64,000 nucleotides of DNA from Diplocarpon mali (GCA_024741835.1 JAENRP010000075.1:1-64000), one strand, 5' to 3'; shown: positions 1 through 10,077, counted from the first letter of the stretch. The notes: generated from the letters alone by a model not told the origin. Translations and numbers: made by a program.

Positions 1-1
1 T

Positions 2-319
2 GCTTATCCTTCCTCGGCCGATCTCTGGGTCTTGGACGAAAAGCTTGACACCGCGATGACCGATGCCAAGGAGAGAGGTCCAGGAGGGCATGGGCATGGG
101 CATGAGCATGGGCATGAGCATGAGCATGGGCGTGACAGCAGCACCATCGAGTCGGTTGGCGTCTGCCATCTCCAACCTGTACGCTCTGCTATCTCGGTCC
201 GGAGCCTCTCTTTGGGGAATCTGAGGTCCAGGGCGATGGGACATGGATCCGGATTTCTGCCCCCGACAGGCGCCGACGCTGAAACTACGCATCGACTACC
301 GAGCGACGCGACCGTGTGA
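2..319 (+). CDS. Possible 3' end of a gene entering from the left edge (His/Gly-rich)
   Basis: This frame is open from the first bases of the window to a TGA at 317-319. It includes a stretch encoding alternating Gly/Glu and His (GHGHGHEHGHEHEHG), produced by a 6-bp array. Histidine-rich runs like this occur in cytoplasmic loops of zinc transporters and in metal chaperones, but nothing else here supports such a role. The tail after it has no domain I recognise. It could equally be a chance frame over the repeat. Without the sequence to the left I cannot tell whether it is coding. Confidence 0.2.
   Translation, partial: AYPSSADLWVLDEKLDTAMTDAKERGPGGHGHGHEHGHEHEHGRDSSTIESVGVCHLQPVRSAISVRSLSLGNLRSRAMGHGSGFLPPTGADAETTHRLPSDATV
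86..130. repeat. 6-bp tandem array (GGGCAT/GAGCAT)
   Basis: About seven and a half hexamers alternate between GGGCAT and GAGCAT. In the + frame open from the left edge they encode Gly-His and Glu-His dipeptides. Confidence 0.85.
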
Positions 320-357
320 AGGCGAGTTGCGCCTCCGACCCGTCTCGGACTGGGACT

Positions 358-496
358 ATGACAACGATGACTACTGATACGATGACTACTACGATTACTC
401 TCCTACGATTACTACTACGATTACTCTCCTACTATTACTCTCCTACGATTACTACTACTATTACTCTCCTACTACTACTCTCCTACGACTACTCTC
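358..496. repeat. ACT/ATT-rich imperfect microsatellite
   Basis: This is an imperfect array of ACTACT, ATTACT and CTCCTACG words in varying order. It is simple sequence with no coding evidence. It is followed by a CCTCCG-rich run to about 520. Confidence 0.75.
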
Positions 497-866
497 CTCC
501 GCCTCCTCCGCCTCCTCTCGACCCACGAAAAAAGAAACCAGAGACGCGAGAAGAGAATATCCAGAGAGACCAAGCGATCCTTCCCTTCCTTTGCAGGTCC
601 CCGAGTCGAGAAATCTCCCACTACTCGTACTTCCTGCTCGACTCACCGGCGGGGACGAAAAGATGGAGAAGAAAAAACCGCCCGAGAGCCAGATGTCGTC
701 CAGCCGGGCGCTCTCAGCCAATCATCTGTGCACGTTGCGCAATGTGTGGCTCTGGACCCCGCGTTTCTTGGGAGCGCTGACTGATTGCCGCGCAGGGATG
801 GGGAATATGTGGGGGGGGATGGCGAAAGAGGCGTAAAGTGTAAATAAAAGATGCTGGGGTGATGGG

Positions 867-990
867 AGGTCCAGGTCCAGGTCCAGGTCCAGGTCCAGGT
901 CCATATCCCTATCCACAACTATATCCACATCCACATCCACATCCATATCCACATCCACATCCACCTCCCCCTCCCCCTCCCCCTCCCCCT
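867..990. repeat. Three abutting hexamer arrays: CCAGGT, CCACAT/CCATAT, CCCCCT
   Basis: Five perfect CCAGGT units at 871-900 pass directly into CCATAT/CCACAT units to about 962, then into CCCCCT units to 990. All three have the same 6-bp period and begin with CC. This suggests one array whose unit changed by mutation and local homogenisation. Confidence 0.85.
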
Positions 991-1194
991 CGCTTCAAGG
1001 AGCCGATAGCCGATAAGAGAAGCACGTCGCCTCGTCGACGCTCCTGATTCGGCCAGCCGCGATGGTGTCTTCTCGAAGCACACGCGCTCTCCGCTAACCC
1101 ATACCCAAGCGGAGCCGTCGACGGCGCCACGGCGGTGCGGCATCGGCATTCTTCCCGCCCTACACGAAGAAGAGGTGGCTTGGGGTGAAGCTCT

Positions 1195-1224
1195 CGACCC
1201 GACCCGACCCGACCCGACCCGACC
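1195..1224. repeat. 5-bp tandem array (CGACC)
   Basis: Six near-perfect CGACC pentamers. There is no coding evidence in either direction. Confidence 0.85.
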
Positions 1225-1505
1225 TGCGAGCACGCTTCATCCCCGGATGCTGCGACGGAGCAATCAGAGGTCCGATGCCATCTCATGTTTGGTCTTTCGT
1301 CCCCCCTCCCCCCTCCCCCATCAATAAGATGCCGACATATAGGGATGTGGGCAGGGTGTTCGTTGAGCCGAGGGCGGGCCCAACACCACCCGGCATCTTG
1401 ATGCCTTTTTGGCCCTTCCCCCCGCTTCTACCCTCGGTGCCTTTGCCTGGGTACCCTCCAAGTCTCTCGGACGCGCGTGCGTATGGGAAGACTTTCTTTC
1501 CACTC

Positions 1506-1648
1506 TGCTATTACTATCTGCTATTACTGTCTGCCATCTACTATCTACTATCTGCTATTTACTATCTGCCATCTACTATCTACTATCTACTGTTTACCAT
1601 CTACCATCTACCATCTACCATCTACCATCTACTGTTTACCATCTACTA
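1506..1648. repeat. 7-bp imperfect tandem array (TACTATC/TACCATC)
   Basis: Repeated heptamers of the types CTACTAT, CTGCTAT and CTACCAT, with occasional GTTTACC variants, run for roughly 140 bp. Pyrimidine bias gives leucine-, tyrosine- and serine-rich frames on the + strand that are not credible proteins. Confidence 0.8.
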
Positions 1649-2517
1649 CGGACTCTCGACGTATGACTTGCTACGTGCGTCTTCCGACTTGCTACTGGCT
1701 ACTTCCCACCTCCCACTTCCTCCTGCCCATGCCACCCTCCTAGGGATACCAACTCGCTTCGGCTACGCCCCCGACCTCCTTTTCTCTGCCTCGGCTGCAC
1801 CCAGGGACGGTCCGAGGAAGGCAACGAATGTCGAGTCGAGATCACGTACCTACGCACACTCAGCCTCCCCAACCTACCTTGCTACCGACCTGAGGTAATG
1901 CACATCTACACCTCAGGCCCGTGCCGACGAAAGAGGATCAGGATCCCGAGCTGGCAGGCTGGGCTTATCCTTTAGGCTGAGGATTGGTGGTCGCATGAAT
2001 AAGGTTAGGGTTGCGAAGGCCTAGGTCGGTAGGGGATCCGGCTCGCTGGACCATCCGCGGGAGGACGGTCGAGGGGGTTTTGCAGGCTATGCTCGAAGAA
2101 CCAAAAAAGAAAAAAAAAAGCAAAGGAGCAGTAGCCCGCATGGAGTCTGGATCTCTCGTTCTGTGTCTGCCATTTTCCTCCTCTTTGAGTGGGGTCGTCT
2201 TTGACCGGGGAACCCTCGGATGCAACTTCTGTGGTCAGGATCTACCTGCCCGCGTGGGCCTGTGATTGGCTACCGGGACGTCCGTCGAGGAGAGGCTGTG
2301 GTGCGCTTGATAGTCGGGTCGGAGGGCCCAGCAAGAAACACGTGCGGATTGAGAAACCAGGAAAAAAGGAGCGAAGAGGAAGAAGAAGAAGAAGAAGGAA
2401 AAAAAAAAAACAATAGTGCGGTGTCTTCGACTCAGACCTCTGCGTCCCTTGCGACTCGGATCTCCACCCGGGTTACAAAGGGATTAGCGATACAGCCGTC
2501 ATCTGAACGCTAACCCT

Positions 2518-2745
2518 CTTCAGATGTCAGGCATCCGATATAAAGACCATGAGCAGCCCATGGTTGGGAGTTCTCTTCAGATGTCAGGCATCCGATATAA
2601 AGTCCATGAACAGCCCGTAGTTGGGAGTTTTCTTCAGATGTCAGGCATCCGATATAAAGACCATGAGCAGCCCATGGTTGGGAGTTCTCTTCAGATATCG
2701 TGCATCCGATATAAAGTCCATAAACAGCCCGTAGTTGGGAGTTTC
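2518..2745. repeat. 57-bp minisatellite, four copies with an A-B-A-B pattern
   Basis: Four head-to-tail copies start at 2518, 2575, 2632 and 2689, each exactly 57 bp and each beginning CTTCAGAT. Copies 1 and 3 share GACCATGAGCAGCCCATGG, while copies 2 and 4 share GTCCAT(G/A)AACAGCCCGTAG. The array is therefore a 114-bp dimer repeated twice. Because 57 is divisible by three, frames stay open through it on both strands. No start codon, domain or splice structure supports a protein. Confidence 0.93.
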
Positions 2746-4321
2746 CGCTCCCATTGACATCCTCATCAGGTTTCCTTACTCCAGAGCAGCCCTCCCACGC
2801 GCGATCGCAAGCTCCTCCACCCCTCACTCGACGCAGGCTCCTCAGCGCACACGTCTCCCTCTCGTTTGGATACTGACCTGCGAGAGGGTCCGGTCGTAGC
2901 GTATCCCCATACCTCCCTACGCGACGGGAGCTGCCTCCTGCGTACAACAACACAGCCAGTACTTCTCGCGCCCGCCAACGGGTTCAGCGTCCGTTCGAGC
3001 CCACGAAACGCTCCGGCGTGCTTGAGCCGGCCAGAACGCCACTCGGGTACGGTCAGGGCTGTCCCAACACACGAGCGTGGGTCTATCGAGTAGTGGGTAC
3101 GAGCCAGGAATCCCTGAGGCTGAAAGTAGTGTTCCAGCCCTCCCTCCCAGGTTTCGCGGATATCTCGCGGTTGGTCGTGATTATGAAAGGCTTTCTTACT
3201 TGGTGGAGTGGAGGAGGAGAGGATGACGAGGCAGGTCGCTCACTGAGCCTGGGTGGTGGCTCAGAGGTGCGTAGGGGCTCTCACGGCTGCGTAGGAGCCA
3301 TGGATAGCTCCTGTCGTCTCACATCACATTCATCACATCCGTCACAATAATCGCGAATCCCTCTCCCCAGCCCCGAGACAAACATCCAGAACCCAGAACC
3401 CGACCCCTTGGACCCAAGGACGGGTTCGCACGTACAGCGGCCCGAGGTCCTGCGACGCAAAACCACCTCCGGCCCCCTTGCCTCGCTACCTGTAGGTATA
3501 CGCAGCGCGACGCGACGCGTCGTTTATTTTAGGTTGATTATTTATTGTTTGTTACCTATTCTCGGTTTTTTTTTTATCTAACCCTTCCTTCCCCCCGCAA
3601 GCACAATCAACAATCTCAAGCATACAGCCTTGGGCAACCGCAAAATACCAAGCTTACTAACCAGGCTCGGAAGGTCGCATGGTTGCCCGGTCGGGACTCC
3701 TCCGAAGGATCAGGTGACTGCCTGCCTACCTCAGAGCCCCCAACCCCCCACGACGCAGGGACGGATGTGGACTGATGCCTGTATCCACGCTAACCTTTCC
3801 AAGCAGGACAGATCTGGCGGGCTGTGATGAGGTGTCGAGAATGCGCAGGTCTAGCCATGGCGGATTTTGTCGCGACGGCCGTCCCGCGCCGGACAGGGAG
3901 CTGGCGAGACGGGCGCGAGGCGGCGCATGCAGAAGCGGCCGGTCCCGAGACACGGCGGCCTCCGAGACCGAGACGGCGGCTCTGGGAGACGCGGCCCGGG
4001 GAGCGGGGGAGGCCGAGACGGCCGGGTCGGCAGGTGCAGACCCGCGCGCGGAAGAGGGGTCCGGGCGTGGTCCGCTCGCGTCGGCTGTGGCGCTGCTGGG
4101 CGGGCCGACGGAGCAAGCGAAACCACCCGCGACGGCAACCCGGTCCGGCCTCGCCCACGTCGAACTGTCCTCCTCGACCCGTGGGACTCTTCGATGGACG
4201 ACGCGTCTCCATCCCATCACGTGCGCGCCATCGCTGGCGTCTTGCCCTTCTTGCCCTTTCCCGCTCCGTCAACCCGCCTCGCTCGGTTGGGTGTCGCTAT
4301 TACTCTACGGTAGTGTCATTT

Positions 4322-4500
4322 CTTTCTTCAGTTTCTTCACCTTCTTCACTTTCTTCATTTTCTTCAATTTCTTCAATTTCTTCAATTTCTTCAATTTCTT
4401 CAATTTCTTCAATTTCTTCAATTTCTTCAATTTCTTCAATTTCTTCAATTTCTTCAATTTCTTCAATTTCTTCTATTTCTTCTATTCACTCTATTCCTTC
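4322..4500. repeat. 9-bp tandem array (TTCTTCAAT)
   Basis: More than a dozen TTCTTCAAT units are near-perfect between about 4355 and 4470, with degenerate TTCTTCATT/TTCTTCACT units on the left flank and TTCTATTTC/TTCTTCGGC units on the right. On the + strand they give Phe/Asn- or Ser/Ile-repeat frames; I treat these as artefacts of the repeat. Confidence 0.9.
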
Positions 4501-5028
4501 AATTTCCTCCGTTTCTTCGGCTTCTTCAATCTTTTCAATCTTGGTCCGTCTTTGTTCTTGTCTTCACGAGTAGGCCCTCGCCAATGATATTTCCCTCCAG
4601 CCGTCCCGTCACACCGACCTAGCACAGACACCCAGCAGGCTCCGTTGACCTCCTCTCACACGTCACATCGCGCCGCGCACGGCGGCGGCGAGAGGCATTC
4701 TTCCCTGCCCCCGCCCCCATTCTCTGCGCGCTCTGTCGGACCTTCGATCGAGCCCACCGCGCAGCGCCCACGTTGCCCAGGAGCATGCGCTGAGTGGCTG
4801 CGTCGGGGGGGGTCCTATATCCCCACGTTCGCGTTGACGTCACTCCCATGTGCGTGCTGGCATTGGCATCCCGGCTGTTCGGTAGCAACGGGGGGATGTC
4901 AGGGCGATCCAGGCAGGCTGAATACAGTCTCGGGAGAGAAGCGCGGAGGTGTGAGAGAGAGGTGGGATGGAGATGAGGTGGGTATTGGATCAAGCATGGC
5001 GCTGCTTGGCTTGCATTGCTAGGTACTT

Positions 5029-5160
5029 GGTGCTGGCTGGGTGCTGGCTGGGTGTTTGCTTGGTGTTTGCTAGGTGTTTGCTAGGTGTTGGCTGGGTGTT
5101 GGCTGGGTGTTGGCTGGGTGTTTGCTTGGTGTTTGCTTGGTGCTGGCTTGGTGCTGGCTT
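5029..5160. repeat. 11-bp tandem array, twelve copies (GGTGNTKGCTN)
   Basis: There are exactly twelve 11-bp units. Variants come in blocks: two GGTGCTGGCTG, then GGTGTTTGCTT, two GGTGTTTGCTA, three GGTGTTGGCTG, two GGTGTTTGCTT and two GGTGCTGGCTT. The block-wise order suggests local duplication of unit pairs or triplets. Confidence 0.9.
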
Positions 5161-5752
5161 GGTATGGTAGGCCAAGACGTGACGTGACGTCTGCTGAGGC
5201 GGAAGGCTGAGAGTGCATCGCGTCCTCTCCCAGCCAACGCGCATGGCTGTCAACCAGGACTTGGGATCTTGGACGGTGCCGAGTCGCAGGCTGGCCGTCT
5301 CGGCGTGCTTCGGCTGATCCAACCTCTTCCACCCCGTCGCCGGCTGCTCGTCGGTTCCATCACCGGGTACGGAGCACGCTCTGGGAGAGGCTGGCTGCCG
5401 AGGCCTCCGCACGGGGAGAACCCCAACATACAGCGGCGTGTGTGGGACGACGAGGAAGAACGAAGAATCAGGGCGCCCGCGTCATGTGGAATTCACGGAC
5501 CCGTTAAACGGACCTTACCGTAGGCCCAATCCGCGCCGTCGTCAGTTCGCCTCGTAGCAGACGAATGATCATTCACCCCTCATCCGGAATGGAAGACCGG
5601 GCGCGTCGTCAGATCACGGCGGGCTGTATCCGGATAGTCCTCGGCATCTTGGCGTGCAACTGCACGACTCGACAACCTTCTTTCGAGTCACCGATTGGGG
5701 TCGAGAGGATTGAAAGCGCGAGTGACACGTGTGAGATGTACGTTGCATTCTA

Positions 5753-6994
5753 TCACAACTCCCCCTTCCGCCCTGCCTCAACCTTCGCCCTCTCCGTCTG
5801 CAGACCCGCCAAGAACTCTTTCGCCCACTCCTGCTTCCCATGAGCTCGAACATGATGCTCCCAACACCCATCCTCGAGCATACCTTCACTGCTCTCACAC
5901 ACTCTGGCCTCGGCCACCGGGCCTTTCGGCCAGACGCCGAGCTCGGCACCGATGCCCTCATCGAGGAAGTTGTCCGTAACCAGCTGCGCGACTTTCACAC
6001 GCACGCCGTCGTACTGCTCGCCTTGCTTCAGGAGGATGGCGAGAAGAAGCTCCATACCGCGGTTCGCCAGGAACCAGTCCCTGATGCTGGGCTCCCTCAG
6101 AAGACCGCTGATAGCTCCGACCTTTGCCTTGAGGGCTCCGGCATCTTTTTCGCGGCTGAGTCTGCCGCGTAGAACAGATACGAAGCTTGGAGGCGCTGGC
6201 TCGGCGCCCTTGTCATCCTTGATCTGCTGGACTCCGCAGGAGGGGTGCATGACCATTTTGCCGAAACCAGCGACTTCTTTCAGCGCGGTTGGATTATTCT
6301 GGATAGAAGAGGCAAGGATATTGGCTGCCTTATGATCTCTGCTGTTTTCCCCAGCAGGCAACTTCTCGGTTCCTTGGCCCAGAGTCAGACAGATCAGCTT
6401 CTCGAGAACGGGGCCGTCTTTTACAATCTCGAGACCGTAGTATATGTCATGCGACAGGTCCCGGAGATCGTCAAGTGCGCTGTCAAATACTCCTGCTTCC
6501 ATTCGGACTGCGATCATGGCACTTTGAAAGGTTGAAACCTCGTCGCCGGCCGTGGGAGGTGGAGGGGGAATTTTGCCGGCGGTTTCGTAGATCGGGGCAT
6601 CTTTGGGAATCGCTGGTTTTTGCTCTTCCTCGTCGGGTTGGGGGACCACCGCTATGGATTGCTCTGTTGAGAGTTGGTCTGTTGGGATCTCGAGTACCCC
6701 GTCTACCGCGCCCTCCTCGCCCTCCATAGGTATGTTTAACCGTGCCTCTTTCAACCCCGACCATATGTTCATCCGCACATGTAGTCCTGGCGGTATATTC
6801 TGCCCTTCTCTCACGGGTTGAAAATATTTCGTCGGCCGGAATGTATGTGGATAGCAGTCTTTTGGATCTGAAGTCGAACATATCAGATCTGCATCGGCTT
6901 TTGGCGATACCGAAGGTGGTGAGACAGCTCGAGCGACCACGGACAGAGAGAGGCACAAGAAGCCCAACAGGCTGGGTGTAGACGTGTGAACCAT
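5753..6994 (-). CDS. SIL1: Nucleotide exchange factor SIL1 (Sls1), ER luminal
   Basis: Single-exon frame of 413 residues starting at an ATG (6994). Sil1 is the ADP/ATP exchange factor of the ER Hsp70 BiP/Kar2 and supports protein import and folding in the ER lumen. Residues 1-23 form a signal peptide with a hydrophobic core (LGFLCLSLSVVARA). From about residue 47 comes CYPHTFRPTKYFQPVREGQ, which I recognise as the conserved start of fungal Sil1, followed by GLHVRMNI and an alpha-helical armadillo-like remainder. The chain ends in KGEL, a plausible variant of the HDEL/KDEL retrieval signal. Length fits fungal Sil1. It lies only 70 bp downstream of the chromodomain gene on the same strand. The long open frames on the opposite strand are shadows. 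Confidence 0.9.
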   Translation of the reverse strand: MVHTSTPSLLGFLCLSLSVVARAVSPPSVSPKADADLICSTSDPKDCYPHTFRPTKYFQPVREGQNIPPGLHVRMNIWSGLKEARLNIPMEGEEGAVDGVLEIPTDQLSTEQSIAVVPQPDEEEQKPAIPKDAPIYETAGKIPPPPPTAGDEVSTFQSAMIAVRMEAGVFDSALDDLRDLSHDIYYGLEIVKDGPVLEKLICLTLGQGTEKLPAGENSRDHKAANILASSIQNNPTALKEVAGFGKMVMHPSCGVQQIKDDKGAEPAPPSFVSVLRGRLSREKDAGALKAKVGAISGLLREPSIRDWFLANRGMELLLAILLKQGEQYDGVRVKVAQLVTDNFLDEGIGAELGVWPKGPVAEARVCESSEGMLEDGCWEHHVRAHGKQEWAKEFLAGLQTERAKVEAGRKGEL

Positions 6995-7064
6995 TTTGCT
7001 AACTGTATGTATAATTGATCTGGAGGAACAGTCGCCCTTTGATGCTCTGATGTGGAAGCACGTA

Positions 7065-7487
7065 TCAATCAGTCACAATAGAAAGGACACGATTGACTTT
7101 CCGCTTCAGCCTGCGTAGTGTTCTTCTTTGGCGCTCCGCCACCTCTGCATCAAGCACTGCCTGATTAAAAGCGTTTATATCCAATGGCGTCGATTTGCCT
7201 TCGGCCTGATTCTGCAGTTCGATCTGCCAGGAGTCCAGAATCCAGGGGTAGTCGTTAAACAATTCTCGGGCTTCCCAGGAAGATCTCAGTATGGGGCAGT
7301 CCTGCCACTTGACCAGATACCAAATCAAACCTGTTGGTCCAGTTTTTGAGGTGAATTGCGCGAGGATCTTTTCCGGAGGATGATCTTGGCCGTCGTCAGT
7401 TTCGAGAGAGGCAAGAGATTCGTTGTCTTCGTCACTTTGATCTTCCAGATATTCAACGAGTGCTGGGGGCGGAGTAGTTGACGCCAT
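7065..7487 (-). CDS. Small chromodomain protein
   Basis: Intronless frame of 140 residues with an ATG at 7487. The N-terminal 35 residues are acidic. Residues about 38-95 look like a chromodomain: a PEKILAQ strand, then LIWYLVKWQDC, then SSWEARELF and a C-terminal helix containing WILDSWQIEL. The tail is basic (RQRRTLRRLKRKVNR). Chromodomains bind methylated histone tails through three aromatic residues. Here two are visible in the WYLVKW and SSWE blocks, but the usual first one before VEKIL is replaced by HPP, so the cage may be incomplete. No partner domain is present. It sits between SIL1 (70 bp downstream, same strand) and the divergent complex I gene (start 177 bp away). A role in chromatin is an inference from the fold only. 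Confidence 0.65.
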   Translation of the reverse strand: MASTTPPPALVEYLEDQSDEDNESLASLETDDGQDHPPEKILAQFTSKTGPTGLIWYLVKWQDCPILRSSWEARELFNDYPWILDSWQIELQNQAEGKSTPLDINAFNQAVLDAEVAERQRRTLRRLKRKVNRVLSIVTD

Positions 7488-7663
7488 CTTGAGGACAAGT
7501 GGCCGTCTGCGGTCCTCAGCTGGAATTCACTTGTGGTTTTGCCCTTGCGGCTATTCCGGATAGAGATGCATTATACACCGCCTGCTGACTAAAATTATGA
7601 CATGGAGGGATGGGCAATTCAACCTCAAGTCTCATCGCGGAGCTCCAACTCCACTATAACATT

Positions 7664-8298
7664 ATGTTTGCACTCAGGAGAAAAGCACATGAATGTGCTG
7701 GGCGTCTTCCCGCTGCTTCTGGCCGCGGGACATTCTCATACTCAACTGCTCACCCCGAGAAAGCCGGCGATCACGGCCACCACCATCACCATGAGGGACC
7801 AAAGACAGAGTCGTTAGGAGTCGGTACACATTCTGGGAGCAGGCAATAATATTCTGACGGATTATAGGCTCAATTTTTCGTCACCATCGCCCTTGTCCCT
7901 ATATCAGTCGGAGTCTACACTGCGTCGAGACCGGATGCCCAGGGCAACCCACGGGGCTTCTCCAACCTGATCGGTTACTACAAAGAACTCAACGAGAAGT
8001 TTGAGGCACGGAACAGCCTTCATACTGCTGCGTCTCAGGCGGCAGCTTTCGATAAAAACTTGTTCTTGAGCGCACCCGGAACGAAGCACGTTGATTTAAG
8101 GTTCCCAGAGTATGTCACCTCAGGTACTGAGACGTGTCATTGCTAATCATACATAGAATCTTCAATACTGGATCACCATTCAACATATCGGCTGGCCAAG
8201 GGCCACGGAACATGGATGCACTGGTTGCGCATTACGAAAAGAAGAATGCGGATGCAGAGGAGGCCAAGATCAAGGAATTGGCGGCGAGAGAGAAATAG
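7664..8298 (+). CDS. Complex I accessory subunit, 17.8-kDa type (mitochondrial)
   Basis: Three exons: 7664 to about 7819, 7868-8109 and 8157-8298 (TAG). The start MFALRRKAHECAGRLPAASG is a basic mitochondrial presequence. A His-rich segment (DHGHHHHHEGPKTESLG) follows, then one membrane helix (FFVTIALVPISVGVYTAS), then a matrix or intermembrane domain with GFSNLIGYYKELNEKFEARN and IFNTGSPFNISAGQ. This order matches, from memory, the fungal NADH:ubiquinone oxidoreductase 17.8-kDa subunit family. Intron 2 is clean (gtatgt...tag with a TGCTAAT branch site). The first donor is uncertain: frame continuity wants exon 1 to end at 7819 before a weak GTCGGT, while the better GTACAC site at 7824 would shift the frame. 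An upstream in-frame ATG-less extension was ignored. Confidence 0.7.
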
Positions 8299-10077
8299 AT
8301 CAATACCAGTACTGTACATGAGAAGCTTTCTTATCGTCCTTTCCTAATTTGACTCGTGATTCATCAAAACTTTGGTCCGGTCAAGGTCTGAGAGCCCTTT
8401 CCCCTTTTCTACGGATGCAACGGATATTCTCTTTTCAACTCAAATTCGTCAACGACTTCTCTAACATCGCATTGGTTTGCTACAATACCCAACCATGGAA
8501 ACCGTGGATAGTCCCGTGCTTATCTGACGTCGGAAGGTGAGGCCAGGTTACTAGCGAGAATCTGAAAGGGAATGGTACCGCACTGGTCGACTTTGCGGTG
8601 CGCAATATTGAAGAGTTTCCGGCCTCTACAAAGTATTCGAGGGCAGTCTCGGCTTCCAGTACAGCCTTCAACGGCAAAGGGAGCCCAGTTTCCCGTCTAT
8701 TTCCGACCGAGATAGCTGAAAACCTTATTGTTTCTGCTCGTCGCAACAGCCCGGTTTCCGCATCTATTGGGTATAGTCGGCCTAACAAAGGAAACAGCAA
8801 TGCAGTGTCGTCGCCTTGCTCGAATGGTGAAGTAAATTCAGCGCCCGGTACAACTAGCCCGCAGAGCTCGAGGACCAGCCCGGTGCAAAATCATGCAGAA
8901 GAACCATCCGGTCCTGACCGTAGTAACATAGCATCTCTGCCTGTTGGTAATGGTCACCCTGACACAGGACAAGGCAAGGCAGTCCCTAAATTTCACTCGG
9001 ACAACAGAGCAGCGGCCGCCCTTGGTCCAAATCTAAGAAATAGTTAAGGTAGCTCGAGGGCTCGTCCAGTTCCGGCCAATACAGTAACAGATTCGGCTAT
9101 TTCTGCTCTTCGCTCAAACTCAACTCTCTTGCCTCTTGGACATGGCAACGCTGGCACTATAGTAGGAAAGGGCAGAGTAGTCTCGGGATATAAATCAGGG
9201 CTTGGTATAACCATTCTTTCTTGCCCAACCTTGATTAACGGCCAGGGGAGCTGCAGCGTCCAAGTGCCTCTGGCTGATTAAGTAAATAAAGGACCTCCCC
9301 GGTCCTGATTCCAGCGGCTCGATTCTCCCGCCTATTGGTTGGTTGGCTTAAAATGCTCCCAAGCTGGCCAGTAGTGAGAATAATACTCCAAAGCTTTGGC
9401 CAGCAACCTGTTGTGGACTTATAGATTCTAACTTAGAATTACCTCCCACTATGATAGCAGTTGAAGCTCTGCTCGCCTTGTCAAAGCCAATGACAAGGCG
9501 CCTTCTTCGCCTGCATCCAGTCAGAAATCGCTTGGAGGAGCCATTGCTCTCAGATTCCATTCCTTGGTAACATTCTGCTCACGCATCCCAGGATTCGACT
9601 TTTGCGCTGCTATCGCTCGTGGTATAAATCAAGCGCGAGGTTGTTCACGATCAAGACCAGGCTTGCGATATAGGTTCAATAATATCGATAGATATACCGT
9701 AAAAAATATGCAAGATCGTTGTCCATATGGCATCAAATACTGGTATTTACACTGGATACAACATCAGAGAAGGGTATCTGATTGTCTTGGACAATGCCTT
9801 GATCAAGATCCGGCCTGGAGGCCATACATTGAGGAAAATCTTCCGCCTGTTCACGCGATCAGCGGCATCAAAAGTACGGAAAACACCGCCAGTTGTTGAG
9901 ACTCAAGTGCAAGACTTTGTTTGAATGTGATCCGGATGGCGCGAAGTTCCTACTGGAATTTTAGGATGACCCCGAATACCACACCGAGTGCCTATGCCGG
10001 CTCTGGGACGTCTTCACCCGCTAAGGCCTGATATTGGCTTACAGCCGGGGATTAAGAAACAGGAATAGTATGGCCGA
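8299..10077. other. Spacer with a degenerate Ser/Pro-rich open frame
   Basis: No recognisable gene. The frame at 8598-9047 (+) is Ser/Pro/Asn-rich with repeated motifs of the form GSPVSR, RRNSPVSA and RTSPVQN. Related but broken wording continues to about 9560 (for example the TCTGCTCGTCGC and TCTGCTCTTCGC blocks), so this may be a decayed internally repetitive gene. A short frame from an ATG at 9727 (+) has no family I know. I would not call either a functional gene. Confidence 0.3.

Larger units (their letters stand above)
1..5750. other. GC-rich gene-poor domain with many tandem arrays
   Basis: No open frame here starts with a convincing ATG, has conserved domains, or splices into a gene I recognise. 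The stretch is GC-rich compared with the rest of the window and contains at least eight separate short tandem arrays, listed separately. Many long open frames exist on both strands, but they follow the tandem periods (multiples of three such as 6, 9 and 57) or GC-rich sequence and are compositionally biased. I read it as repeat-rich intergenic or chromosome-end-like DNA. Telomeric TTAGGG arrays are not visible, so a subtelomeric position is only a guess. Confidence 0.55.

Noticed and set aside
3775..4587. Long + strand frames of 250-270 codons and minus frames opposite
   Set aside because: They run through a GC-rich patch and the 9-bp array, giving Arg/Ala-rich then Phe/Asn repeat text on several frames at once.
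5952..6535. Open frames of 84-127 codons on the + strand inside SIL1
   Set aside because: Antisense shadows of a well-supported conserved gene.
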